Position numbers and translations under genes: made by a program. From Tolypocladium sp. Sup5 PDA-1 (taxonomy: Eukaryota > Ascomycota > Sordariomycetes > Hypocreales > Ophiocordycipitaceae), in assembly GCA_000750105.3 (NCBI GenBank), contig JPHH03000033.1, positions 186,001 through 250,000 on the forward strand: a stretch of 64,000 bases of DNA. Direction: 5' to 3'. The notes beneath the pieces were generated by a model. The model was not told where the DNA came from and did no database searches. It was given only the letters and a program-made list of their open reading frames with translations. Below, piece by piece: positions 52,707 through 64,000 of this stretch (position 1 is its first letter; every line of letters starts with the position of its first letter).

Positions 52707-55700
52707 CTACCTGTCCCCCCTTCCGAAATTCCATTCATACTGCATCCAGTTAGCCACCGTTCTACATGTCATACCATAGGGTGTGCAAAACTTACCACGC
52801 GGCCGTCGTCGTCTCCAGTATACAGGCAGGTGGGCATCGGGGTAATGCACGTGATGCCTGCCTCTGTATTCTCCCCCTTGTCGCTCTTGTAGTCGACATG
52901 GTCCAACCTGCGCAGCAGCTCCAGCGTCCACTTGCCTCCCAGGACGCTCTTGCGCCAGACGTTGACCCGGCCCTTGCTGTGCCCGGTGAAGATGAGGTTG
53001 TTCTCCAGCCACTCGTTTCCAGCGCCCTCGTAAAAGGCACATGAATGGACGTAGTCATCCTGCTCGAGACAGACGTTCTGGTCCAGAATGAGTGCGCCGT
53101 TGAGTGTGTACAACAGTACGTTGGGGCCTGAGCACAGCAGAATCTCTCCAGAAACGTCGTTGATCCGGGCACACTCCACTACGCGAACCAAGGGCAGCTT
53201 GCGGATAAACGACAGCAGATTGAGGTCCCACAAGAACGCTTGCCCGTCCGACGACGCCGTCACAAACGTACTAAACGCCTTGCTCACTGCAATTGCCGTT
53301 ACCGGAGTCTTGTGCCCAAACACGCTCGACCTCGGCACCAAGTCCACTGGTTTGCCAGGCGTCGTGTGCACCGTGTATGCCGACACGACACAGTCCTCGC
53401 CGGCGGTGATTAATGTCTTGGAATCTGCAAAGCAGGCGCATGAGATCTGGCCAGTGTGCAGGTTCTCAAACAGACCAGCGGGCTTGTGCTCGTCAGTCAG
53501 CTTGCCATGTTTTACGACGCTGCGCAGATTTACCTTTCGGTTGTCGCTGAAGAAGAAGCGAATGCTGCTGTCCGCATAGCCCCATTCAAGGAACTTGTCG
53601 TATGGAGGGAGGTTGAGGCGGAGGGGGGGCGCGCACAACAGGCGGTCGAGCTTCGGTGCGTAGACGAGGGATGCTACTCGGTCATGGCTCTCTGCTCAGG
53701 GTCAGTCAAACTTAACTCATTGACATTACAACAAGGGATGGAACACTCTTACCTAATAGCGGGTGACTCAAACAACTCAGCGAAAACACGCCAGTGTCAA
53801 GCCTTCTAGTCGGGCACTGCGTGTACTCGCGTGGAGGATGCGACTTGCTAAACACTTGATGCGGAGTCTGACCAAAGTTGTGAATCACACCAGCCGTAAT
53901 AGCCCTCTCGTTCGCGTCTGTAATCCGATCCAGGTCACTCGCGCCGGCGTACGACAGGTGGTGGAAGACGTTGAGATTCTCAACCGCTGCCTCGCCCCGC
54001 TGCTTGCAGCCAAACACAAGGTCTATCCAGTGGTGCAGATTCTCGCTCACGTATGGGCTTTCGAGCGCTTCGCGATGCTTGGCAATGAACATCTTGGGGT
54101 CGCCCTTGGCCCAAGGCGGGAGTGCAACATGATCGACCCTGACGCCGTTGCTCTGGCGGCGACCGAAATCGTAGCCGTTGATGTTTGTCAAGAATTCAGG
54201 GAGGCAGAAAAACTCGGGAATGAGCTCTCTGACGTCAGTCTTGTTGTTAGACGAGGCCGACTTCCAGGCATCCCCAACGGACTGGAACAAGCGATCTGCG
54301 TGGTCGAAGCTGTCGCCTTGCACCAGCAAGTACGATTGGACAAACGGCGGCAGGCGGATCAGATAAGAAGACACGATCATGGCAGACGAGTAGTGGGTGC
54401 CGTAGTGGAAGGGAGTCTGGCCAATCTCCCGCAGCGCATTATACGTCTCGACGAACCCAGACACTCGGCTTTGTGTTTGGCCTCCCATTGGCTTCGACAA
54501 GTCACGGAACGTCGCCGGGTCTTCGAGGTCCAGGTCTTCGCTAGTGTAGTCGGCGAGAATCCATGGAAACACAGGATACTGTGTAAGATCGTTGAAGGTC
54601 CTCCCAGCCATGGTATTGACCATCATGAGGTAGTGAAAGTTGGAGACCTCGCCTCTCTGCCACCGCTTCATGATTGGGTTCCACGGCGACGAGTTGAAGA
54701 GGGTCCCAAGCCTGGAACCCAAGCCAGCTCCGAACCCTTGAGGAGACTCGTCGAATGTCTTGAGCGCTTCTAGCCTCCAGGCGTCCTCTGGGTTGGGCAG
54801 CGCATTTGCGGCGCTTGTATGGGGTGCCTTGCTGAGCATCTTGACAAACAACTCGTCTCTCACGGTCGGGTTGATCGTCGTCAACAGATAGCTTCGTCCA
54901 TCCGTAAAAAAGATCTCGATCGCAACGTCGCGGAACAGAAACCGACGCTTGGAGACGCTGATAACGTCATGCCAACGCCAGTGTCTCGATTCTTGATCTC
55001 TGGCCCCTGAAATTTGCCGTTTCTCGAGCGTCTTGGCGCCAGTGACAACCATGGTAAAGGGATCACGCTCCTCTGGCGGGGCTTGCCACACATTGACAAT
55101 GTCTCCATTAGCGCACTGAAAGACATTGTCCATCATGTAGAGGGCATCTTTGCCCACAATGAGGAGACCCTCGCAAGCTTCGAGACCAGTGACTCGCGAC
55201 ATGTTGTAGGCCGCCTGTACTTGGTCACCGTGCTCGAGCCGCCGCATGACCTTGCGGTTCTTGTCCTCGAAGTTTTCATCTCCCTCGTTGGGATCATTGG
55301 GGTCGTCGACTAGCTCAAAGTCGTCTTCCGGGGCAAATCCCGAGTCTGGCTGATCCGACATCGATGTATCCTCGGGGTTGAGGGTCGAGGCGTCGTTGCT
55401 GCCATCCAGGTTGCTCGACGGCGCCGGCACCTCTGGCGTGCCAGTACGTGGCGTCACATTAGCGGCTGTGTTTACACGCAGAGGTGCTGACACGGTATCG
55501 GCCCCCTTCTTCTTCGGTTGGTACTTTGCATCGATTGCCGGAGAGTCGGGGAGCAGCCTCAACCGCATCCGGTTGCGCCCCTCAGTCCGGTCCAGTTTCC
55601 ACTTGAGCGCCGCGGGCTCGCTGAAGACCGCGCCTGGCCTCCTCAGGTCCCGCTCCATTCTTCTGTAGGCTGACGTGAGGAATGCCAGATCGTCCTGCTG

Positions 55701-58700
55701 GTCTTGCAATAGCCGCTGGTACTTGAAGTATTCCGAATTGTAGATGCTCTTCATCCACGCGTTGTTGCCGACCTCGTGATTGAGCAGTATCTTTTCAGCG
55801 CTCATGGCTTCCGCATACCACGCTCTGAGTCTCTCCTTGCGCTTCGACAGGCGGCCTTTTGCAGTCTCGAATGTCCTCTGGTTCTCCGTGCTGACGAAAT
55901 CTTCCCAGGTCTTTGCCATGCTGCCAAAGAACAGACCATCTAAAGATGGGCGATGCTGGTCCACCCAGAGCACAAACGTCTCGTCATCCACTTCGGTAAG
56001 CTTCTGGAAGTCTCGTGACAGTTGTTTCTGGTCCGGTGTCATGCATGAACGAATCATCGCCACGGATTCATCAGGCTTTTGAACCAAGATGATGCGCAGG
56101 AAGGTGGCCGCAGCCATTCGGATGGATGGCTTGTCGTCGATGAGCTTCGTGTAAAGCTGGTACCAGAAGAGCTTCAGATACTCGTCATCCTGTGAGAAAC
56201 ACTCGAGGATGGACATTTGCCAATAAGCAAGCTTGTTCATGAAATCCTTTGCATCCTTCTCGGTAACCTGAGCGTTGTCCAGGTCCGAAAGCCGCAGCAG
56301 GATGATCCTGAGGAGGCAGCTGCGGATCGTGGAAAGCGCTTGGCTGCAAAGGCGGACACTCTTCAACTTCGAAACGTCAGGCCTCTGCAGAAACTCCAGC
56401 AGCATGCCACTAAAGTCAATCATCACTTCCGCCCCATCGATGAACCAGCCTTCAAAGATGGCCTCGGACATGTGCGAGCAGAGTCGCGACAGATTGGTCA
56501 GGATGCGAGGCTCGCAGATTGCCTTTTGATTCGCGTGAATCGTGTCGGATAATCTGGAGATCACCTTCTTGAGGATGTAAGACTCAAAGTATGCCTGGTG
56601 CTCCTGAAACCCCGGAGGCACCTTGGTGAAGAGCCCGAAACCAGAAAAGTCCTTCCGCGCAAGGACCTGGTCCAGGAAGACGCCAAGCACCAGGTCCAGC
56701 AATCCATCGGAGATGAAACTACCAGTGCTCTGCCCTGATTTCTTTTCTTGGGGATGCGCCACGTGGGAGCCCGGAATATGAGATTCTTTTTGTGCGGTGA
56801 GAAGGACAAAGGATGATGCTCGACGAAGCGGCGTCCCCTTAGGCGGTGTTGATTGAGGTGACGGCATAGCATCCACGCTGCTCGTTCGCACAATCGGGGT
56901 TGGTGCAGAGCCACCTCCAATCGGCCGAATGATGACGTCGCTGCCTTCAAATGTGAGGGCAGAGTCCCGCGAGTTCAACTCGACATCTGCTGTAACCGCA
57001 TCCGTACTAACAATGATGGGATACAGTGCCGAGAGTAGCATGCGAATCCATTCAGAGGTCAAGGCAAAATCTCGAAACTCGGAAGAGCGCATGTGTAGCT
57101 CTTCCAGGAAGCGAATTGTGGTTTGGAGGACGCCAGTGTGGCTAGCCACTCGATCGTAGTCCTTGGAGAACGTCACTGTCGCATTTGTTAGCGAGCTCAA
57201 TGAACGGGGTTATTTGGTACCTACATCGGGTTTCCAAAGCTTTAGCCAGGTCCATGGACTTTGCTCGATGTCTGCCATCTAATTTCGCTGGACCGTCTGA
57301 TGGCGCCGCCTTTACAGGCGACTCGGGATCGTCTTGGTGTTTCATGACCTCCTTCAAGCCATGCTGGAGCATAGACGTAATGATGATCAGTGACTCGGGA
57401 TACACCACCTTGCGCTTGCCAAAGATGTCCAACAGGCTGGCCTGATCAAAGTCGCGATTGAAGTTGATCTCAGCGACATCGAAGCCGAACAAGATGCTGA
57501 AACATATGGGCCAAAGCGTTGGAATATCCCAAAATCTCTTCAGCCGACTCGCCATGATCGTGAATCCTCCGGATTTGCCGGAGAACTTGGATGTGTACGA
57601 GGACCCATGCGCCACAAGCAGTCTGGCAAGAATCTTACACCCATGCAAGACAATCGCGGCATCGTCGTCAGCCAGTAAGTAGAGCAACCACTATGAAAGT
57701 CAGAAGCCTGGTCTCAACATTGCTAAGTCCATCCACTCACCTTGTTTGTCACCGTGCGGGCAAACTTCTTGATGTTGTTCAGGTTGCCCTTTTCGCACAG
57801 GATGCGAGAGTACATGATCAACACCCGCGTGCCGAGTTGCTTCTTGGTGAGAAACCTGTATCCCACCGGTGGGCTCTGCGTCCTACTGATGTCTCCCGCT
57901 AGCCGTTTCATCGGGCCAGGAGTGTTGGATCGTGAGAGGGCAGACAGCGGCTTGGGCGTGCGTGATACGGATGGCGCTGGTGTATGAAAGGCGTAGGTGA
58001 TATACAATGACAGCGACCTCATCACCTCTTGGCTCAAATTCGACTTGACAAGGGCGTCGAAAGCAGTCATGAAATGGTCCACAACCTCGTCAGCGATGCC
58101 TTCCCCTTTCATGGCGTCGAGTAGTCTTTTTACAATTCCTGGGAGCACGTCAACACTAAGTCAATAGCCATACGAACGGGCACAACTTACGCATCCGGAT
58201 CAATCTCCTACTATTAAACTCGTGGTGCTTACTGTTGACAGCAAACGTCATGAACTGCTTGTAGTAGAGCTCCTGAACACGTGGCGCTGACTTTCGCCAT
58301 ATGTCCAGGTCGATGAGGAGGATTCGGTAGGCGAGTGGGTTGACAATGAAGGACTCGATTGGGTCTTTGTGGTTGTAGCCAACAAAGCCCAATATCAGAC
58401 TGAGCACCCGGAATGCTAAGCTGTCACGGTCCTCGTTGGAGATCAACAGTCGAGAAACGGGTACATCTCCGGCCACGACGCTGCCGAGCCCAATTTTGAA
58501 TCGCAACAGCATGCCCAATATGCCGTACCCGTTGTCTCTCTCCATGGCCTCGCTGTTTCGCCAGCTCTTGCGGATGCAGTGGAACATGATTTCGATGGCA
58601 CGGACCGTCTCCTCTACAGTGGTGGCCCTCTCCAGGAGTTTGAGGGCCAGCGGGGTGAAGCCGGCAAGGCGCCACAGGTTCTCATCCAAGTATGACGGTA

Positions 58701-60786
58701 CGGCAACGATTGGAGTGCCGCGGAACGATGCAATGCCATGGGTCCGGAACAAGGCATCCGACAGGCTTGGAACTGCACAGTTCACGGCCAGCGGGGAGCC
58801 TTCCTGATTTGAGTTGCGAAAGAGGTTGCGCGTAGACATGCGCGGCAGGGAGCGAAGAAGGCCCGTATCGAGAAACTGCACGGTTTCGGGAAAGGTTGCA
58901 GAAGGGAGGATACTGAGCAGGATTTTTGACTCTGGGAGAAGTGAGCTTGCCTTTTCACGGACAGCTCGCAGAATGTCCGAGTTCTCATCCTTGCCGGGGT
59001 GGACAATCTCATTGCGAAGGCCCAAAGCGGCGGAGGCCTGGTACGTTTGGAAGCCCCCGAGGCTGTCTTGGAAATTCCCTTGGTAGCGAGGGCCAAGGCC
59101 ATAGTGTACAGCCAAATAGTCATCGCTCAGGACATCCTCGAATAAGTGAGCAGAGGCGAGGGACCACCTCGAAAGGACGACGCCGGTACCCGTCTGACCG
59201 GACAGCTCTCGTGGTGTACCCAGGAAGGCTTGCACCGGATTCGTCCTGTTCTGATTCGAATTAAACGACGCGAAACTCTCGTTGCTTCCATTCAAAAGTG
59301 GCGGCGTGTGCGGATAGCTGCAGCGGATCTGCTCAGAGAACTCGCCATTGACATACAGCGATGCCTTGCTCGCGGTCATGGTTTTTGGCCGCCGGTGGAC
59401 GACCGCAATATGGTACCACGTCTTCTCACGGAAGACAACAGACTTGAACCTCACGCTAGGCTTGTTGGAGAAGACGGAGGTCTGGAGAATAAAGTTGCGG
59501 GTGTCTCTTTCAAGGTACATGAGCACGAAGCACGTCTGAGAAGCGTCGAAGACGCCAAAGACGGTTGTGTGGGCCTTGGGGTCAAAGGTTTCGACACGGA
59601 TCCATGCCGTAAAGGTGTAGCCCGCGGACGACTGAGGAGGAAACGAACGGCCGAGGCTGGGCAATTCGAGGGAAGAGTGCCCGTAGAGCGACAGATCAAA
59701 CTGGAAGAAAGGCGGCCCTGCATATTTCGACATCATCTCCAGGCAAAAGTCTGCCGCCTCCGATCCAGGCGCGGAGAGCAAGAGCTGCGTGTCTGCCGGT
59801 TGGTTGACCCCGAGAAACATGAGCAGTTTACATATGGCCAGCAGCCTCTCGCGTTCGGCCTCGGCCAGCCACCCTGTTCCAAAGGCGACCTGCAGAAACT
59901 GGGACAAGACGCCGGTGGAATGGACCGCAGCACGGTTGTAGATGGACACCGAGGTGGCACACAGTATCGTTTCCAGTACGAGGACTGCGCTGGGGCTCGC
60001 CGGGGAGCCATGCGGCCGCGGAATAGCCGTCCAGAAGCTGATGACGGCTCTGAGTGTCTCTGGGAAGCGTATTATCGTCTTAGAGTTGACCACTTCTCTC
60101 ACGCTCGGGCCAATGCTCTCTACGGAGCGTGCCAAGACGAGATCCCATTGCTCGTCTTCATCGGGGCTGTCTTCGTTGTCGTCGCTTCTCGAGCCGTCCG
60201 CCGCCTCCGGACGAAGTGCTTTCGCGACGGACTGGCAAAGGAGGTCCAAGGCACCGTCATCCAGTGAGAAGGAGAGCAGCTTGCCAAAGACGTGGCAGCT
60301 AACCCACGGATCCGGCTCGGCGCCACCCAGGCCAATGCTCGCAATGACCTGCTCGAGCGCTTCCCATCCGCCGCCTTCGACTCGATATCGGAAGAATCGC
60401 CTGTTGCCGGAATGGCCTCGCAGTGCCGCTGACAGAACACCCAGACACGCTCCGAGGAACTTAAACAGCGATAGCATGTCGGCCTCGGTTCTCTTGTGCG
60501 GGTCGTAGTATCCGGAGAAGCCACGGAGGACGCCGAGCACGGACTCGAAGCCGCGGGCATGTCGAAAGTCGTCCTGGTGCGTGGGCGAACCCGCTGCGGC
60601 TACATGCTGAGCAATGTTCCGCAAGCCCTTGACAAGTTTTGTAATCTCTGGGTACCCATTGTCGGTAGGCGAGGCGGCGTCGGAGGCAAGGCCGTCGAGC
60701 AAGCCACGGAGTATCTCGAAGGACTTGGAGCTAGCTTGGGTCGAGGTCGAGGTCGAGGACCGGTATCGTCGAGGGTTGGACGCCAT
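52707..60786 (-). CDS. BEACH-domain protein (Bph1/LvsA-type)
   Basis: Six exons (58191-60786, 57741-58138, 57225-57690, 53753-57175, 52796-53691, 52707-52739) sum to 2604 codons with all phases matching. Order: Ser/Thr-rich start; armadillo-like helices; a concanavalin-like sandwich near residues 390-530 (GYTFTAWIRVETFD); long helical region; PH-BEACH near 1805-1935 (LEACEGLLIVGKDALYMMDN); BEACH near 2000-2270 (NFHYLMMVNTMAGRTFND, FPWILADY, PFHYGTHYSSA, LPEFF, FGCKQRG); C-terminal WD40 repeats. The last exon is 33 nt and supplies YEWNF after DDGRV. Such proteins act in vesicle trafficking, vacuole sorting and membrane fusion control. Confidence 0.95.
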
Positions 60787-62918
60787 GTTCCTGTTCTTAT
60801 TCCCAGCTCGACCTCGTGTTCATTCCAGAAGCCTCCGTCCCCAGAGCCCCTTCAAGGGTCCAGGCTGTCGCGTATCAATGTCAGCATCGAGAGGTGCGTG
60901 TTGGCTGGCTTCACAGCTGTGGCGGGGCTCTTGGAGCTGAGAAGAGCTGGATGGTGGCGGGACGAGGGCGTCGTTTCTCTCCGTCGCGTGTCGAGAGAAT
61001 CGCACAAGTGCTTGACAGAGTTGAGTATCGGATTCGACGTTCCACACGGCCGTAGCTTGTGTTGCAGTGTCGTAGAATTTGCGAAACGCGTTTGAAGATG
61101 AAGCTGGAGCCTGCTCAGACAGGCCGTATTCGTCAGCCTTGGAGGCGTGGCTGGGGCATGTGGCGGAGCTCATGATGCTGCCCCGCAGGAGGAGCAACAG
61201 CCCCCAGTTGGGGAGTTGGAGGCGACCAGGTCCTGCTAGTCCCCCAATCTGTAACATGCAAGGCATCCAGCGTCATCTCCTACACCAGTTATTTTTGGAG
61301 TTGGAATGGTAGTTATGCAAACAACTAGAATTAAAACGGCTGTAGGATGCTCTCTGACTGGTGCATTTGTATAGTGGCAGACGTGGACCGTGGCCGGCCG
61401 ATGAGTACGAGTAGGTTGGTCTAGGGTAGGACTCGCTACGGATGATGTGTGGTGTCTGACGGTCGACAAGAGCAACACTGACGGGTGAAACGCAGCTACA
61501 ATTGAGGGTGTGATGCTTGTACGAGTATATGCAGTCGATGCTTAATAGACGCCAACAGTGGTATTCCTACTCCGCAATGACTCTGCCCACGCTTTATCAA
61601 TGAGGCTGCGAGTCATTGCGAAGGGTGCGGAAGTCTTGCCTGGCAGCCATGGCGCCACTGTCCAACTATCATTGGCCGTGTACTGTGAAGCCCAGTGTAC
61701 GAGTACGTGAAAGCAACAGCATGCGTACAAAGAAGCTGACCCAGGAATCACTGATTGTGCTTTCAAGATCTTGAATTCCTCCGACGTGCATTGATTGCTG
61801 TCGATGGCCTCTGGGTTGTACGAGACACTGGGGCTTACCAGAAGGGGCACGTGCCAGGGACGACTGACCTGAGGACGCCAATCGGCGGGCCAAGTCCCCC
61901 GCATTATTGACAGAACGGGGCGCAGGGCGGTACGAACCTTGCCTCTTGCATCCGCGCACCTGTGCGGCTTCGGCTTAGCTGGGCTTGTTGCCTTGCTTCC
62001 AGATGAACAAGGTAGCCCGTCGCCACAATGATGATGACGATGGAGCCTTTCGACACTGGGACCTGAACGGAATCGTATATAACGAGGAAGAAGCAAATGC
62101 GTAGATATAGTTCTTTCTATAATTATCCAGCCAGTGAAAATGGGTGACACTGCTTGCTCGGGCCGCAATAGCGGACGGCGGGCTCGGCTCGGAGCTGCTG
62201 AGAGGAATCCCCTCACCTGTGTCTCATGCCAGGGACCAGCTGACTGCTCGCCCTGGCCTCAACGCCATGGCGAAAGTTACTGCTACCGCCGCACGCAGGG
62301 ACACCGCATGGCACCCAGAGGTACCTCGGACACCCTGACCGGACAAAATGCTTGGAGATGGCGCACCAGTGTCCTCCATCCATGGCATCCCGTCATCAGC
62401 CAGAAGGGTGAGGTGCCGTTATCGCGCTGTGTCGGTTGGGGTGTACTTCGTACAGTGCTTATCGAATCGCTGGGGGAACCGCCACCGCCTGTGAGGCCCG
62501 CTGGGCTCCACCGACTTGGGCGCGTGCAGCGTGCTCACGTCCCGCGCTAGGCCGCTTCGGGCCTCGTCCCAGCGGGCGGCTCCCTGTTCCCCAGCGCCGG
62601 GCTTGGATGGATGCGTCACTCCCGCCATCGGCTGAGCGCGAGGCAGCACTGGAGCTGTCGTCGCACCCTCCGCCCTCCGCCTGCGCTTATCTACGCGGTG
62701 CCTCCCCAACCAGGACTCGTCACCCTCTTCCTCTCCATCATCCCCTCCGCCATCCATCGCCACCTCCTCCCCGTCCGCATCTCCATCTCACAGCGCCCCT
62801 TTCCATTACGCCTGGGGCCGTCGGCATCGTTTTCTCGCTTTTCTGCTGTTGATTTGCAGCTTGATTTTTCGATTGTGTCGCAGGTAGACCAACCGTTGAT
62901 TGCAATCACGTCATCACC
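60787..62918. other. 2.1-kb divergent intergenic region
   Basis: Lies between the starts of the BEACH gene (-) and the protease gene (+). Several ORFs of 100-220 codons exist (for example minus 61542-62216) but none shows a domain, signal peptide or splice-supported extension. The last 300 bp are C/T-rich, as expected for a leader of the protease gene. Confidence 0.5.
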
Positions 62919-64000
62919 ATGAGGACCGTCATCGCCCTCTCCGTGGCCGTCGTCGCCCAGGCCGCCTCCTTCAAGGTCGGCACCATCCACGACAAGTCGG
63001 CCCCCGTGCTGAGCTCTGTCCACGCCGAGGCCATCCCAAACGCCTACATCATCAAGTTCAAGGACCACGTCGACGACTCGGCCGCCTCGGACCACCACAC
63101 CTGGATCCAGAACATCCATGAAGATGGCGAGGAGCAGCGCCTCGAGCTCCGCAAGCGCGGCGTCTCAGACGATGTCTTTGCTGGAATGAAGCATACCTTC
63201 AAGATCGGCGACGCCTTCCGTGGCTACGCCGGCCACTTTGATGAGTCCATCATCGAGCAGGTCCGGAACCACCCTGATGTAAGTTGCAGCACCCGCTATC
63301 CTCACTCTGTCTCGGACGTCAGTGTCAAAAGCTGACTCATCTTTCAGGTCGAGTTCATCGAGCGCGACTCCATGGTCCACACCCTGCTGCCGCTCGAGAC
63401 CGAGCATCTCGTGACCGAGGACAAGTGCAATGGCGAGACGGAGAAGCAGGCTCCCTGGGGCCTGGCCCGTGTCTCCCACCGCGACACCCTCAACTTCGGC
63501 ACCTTCAACAAGTACCTATATGCTGCCGACGGCGGTGAGGGCGTTGATGCCTATGTTATTGACACTGGCTGCAACACCGAGCACGTTGACTTCGAGGGCC
63601 GTGCCAAGTGGGGTAAGACGATCCCCACTGGTGATGAAGACGGGGACGGCAACGGCCACGGCACCCACTGCTCCGGCACCATTGCCGGCAAGAAGTACGG
63701 TGTTGCCAAGAAGGCCAACATCTACGCCATCAAGGTGCTCCGGTCCAACGGCTCTGGCAGCATGTCGGACGTTGTCAAGGGCGTCGAGTACGCGGCCACC
63801 AGCCATATCGAGCAGGCCAAGGCCGCCAAGGACGGCAAGCGCAAGGGCTTCAAGGGCTCGGTTGCCAACATGTCTCTTGGTGGAGGCAAGACTCAGGCTC
63901 TCGATGCCGCCGTCAACGCCGCCGTCCGCTCTGGTGTCCACTTCGCCGTGGCTGCCGGCAACGACAATGCCGATGCCTGCAACTACTCTCCCGCTGCCGC
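62919..64000 (+). CDS. Subtilisin-like serine protease, vacuolar protease B type (partial at window end)
   Basis: Exons 62919-63278 and 63348 onward, running off the window. Starts MRTVIALSVAVVAQA, a signal peptide. An inhibitor I9 propeptide follows (IPNAYIIKFKDHVDDSA, then HPDVEFIERDSMV; cleavage expected near the APWGLARVSH start). The S8 domain shows the catalytic Asp region YVIDTGCN (Asp about residue 192) and the His region GHGTHCSGT (His about 224), plus YGVAKKANIYAIKVLRSNG. The catalytic Ser lies beyond 64000. The KYGVAKKANIYAIKVL wording and modest prodomain fit the PepC/Alp2/Prb1 vacuolar group better than secreted cuticle-degrading proteases. Confidence 0.93.

Noticed and set aside
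59146..60267. Plus-strand ORF of 373 codons
   Set aside because: Antisense to the concanavalin-like part of the BEACH gene; no domain of its own.
60820..61165. Possible small protein upstream of the BEACH gene (starting MSSATCPSHASK)
   Set aside because: Low-complexity, no conserved feature, and positioned where the BEACH gene's leader is expected.
61542..62216. Minus-strand ORF of 224 codons between BEACH and protease genes
   Set aside because: Contains no recognisable motif and looks like chance open frame in GC-rich DNA.

Overview
The window is nuclear DNA of a filamentous ascomycete. The evidence is short spliceosomal introns (about 48-120 nt, GT..AG with CTAAC/CTGAC branch sites), a fungal-type NACHT NLR, fungus-specific repeat proteins of the DUF3659 type, a DHA2 drug transporter and small cysteine-rich secreted proteins. 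Protein similarity as I recall it points to Sordariomycetes, probably Hypocreales. That placement is inference, not search. No bacterial features, rRNA or CRISPR were seen, and I recognised no tRNA.

Layout. 0-20.8 kb is mostly intact genes: a secreted GH27 alpha-galactosidase (-); a group of little-known fungal proteins (2.7-10.4 kb), comprising two small proteins sharing a C-terminal motif, one conserved hypothetical and two DUF3659 repeat proteins, the larger LEA-like; a divergent Rho-type GTPase; a DHA2 multidrug transporter; a long disordered Ser/Pro-rich protein; and a triose-phosphate/nucleotide-sugar-type transporter.

21.4-45.7 kb looks like an accessory block. It holds a broken NACHT-type WD40 receptor tail, a C2H2 zinc-finger gene cut by one TGA, a frameshifted centromeric histone H3 (CENP-A/CenH3) copy, a complete hAT transposon with perfect TIRs and 8-bp target duplication, a frameshifted Cdc4-type WD40 copy, another WD40 relic, a very large intact GHKL-ATPase/NO VEIN C-terminal nuclease-like protein, two small secreted Cys-rich proteins on opposite strands, and a NACHT NLR interrupted by one TGA.

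46.8-64 kb returns to core genes: splicing factor ISY1, an oligosaccharyltransferase subunit (WBP1), a complex I 9.5-kDa subunit, a 2603-residue BEACH protein, and the start of a subtilisin-type vacuolar protease that runs off the window. A decayed array of about 97-bp repeats lies between ISY1 and WBP1.

Most striking points: two microexons (10 nt and 6 nt) that restore conserved motifs; a degenerate second-looking CENP-A gene; an in-frame 48-nt intron whose removal rebuilds the transposase BED finger; and the NO VEIN-like ATPase with an 18-nt duplication in its ATP lid, next to decayed immune-receptor-like genes. Exon coordinates were derived by hand from splice signals and reading-frame arithmetic.
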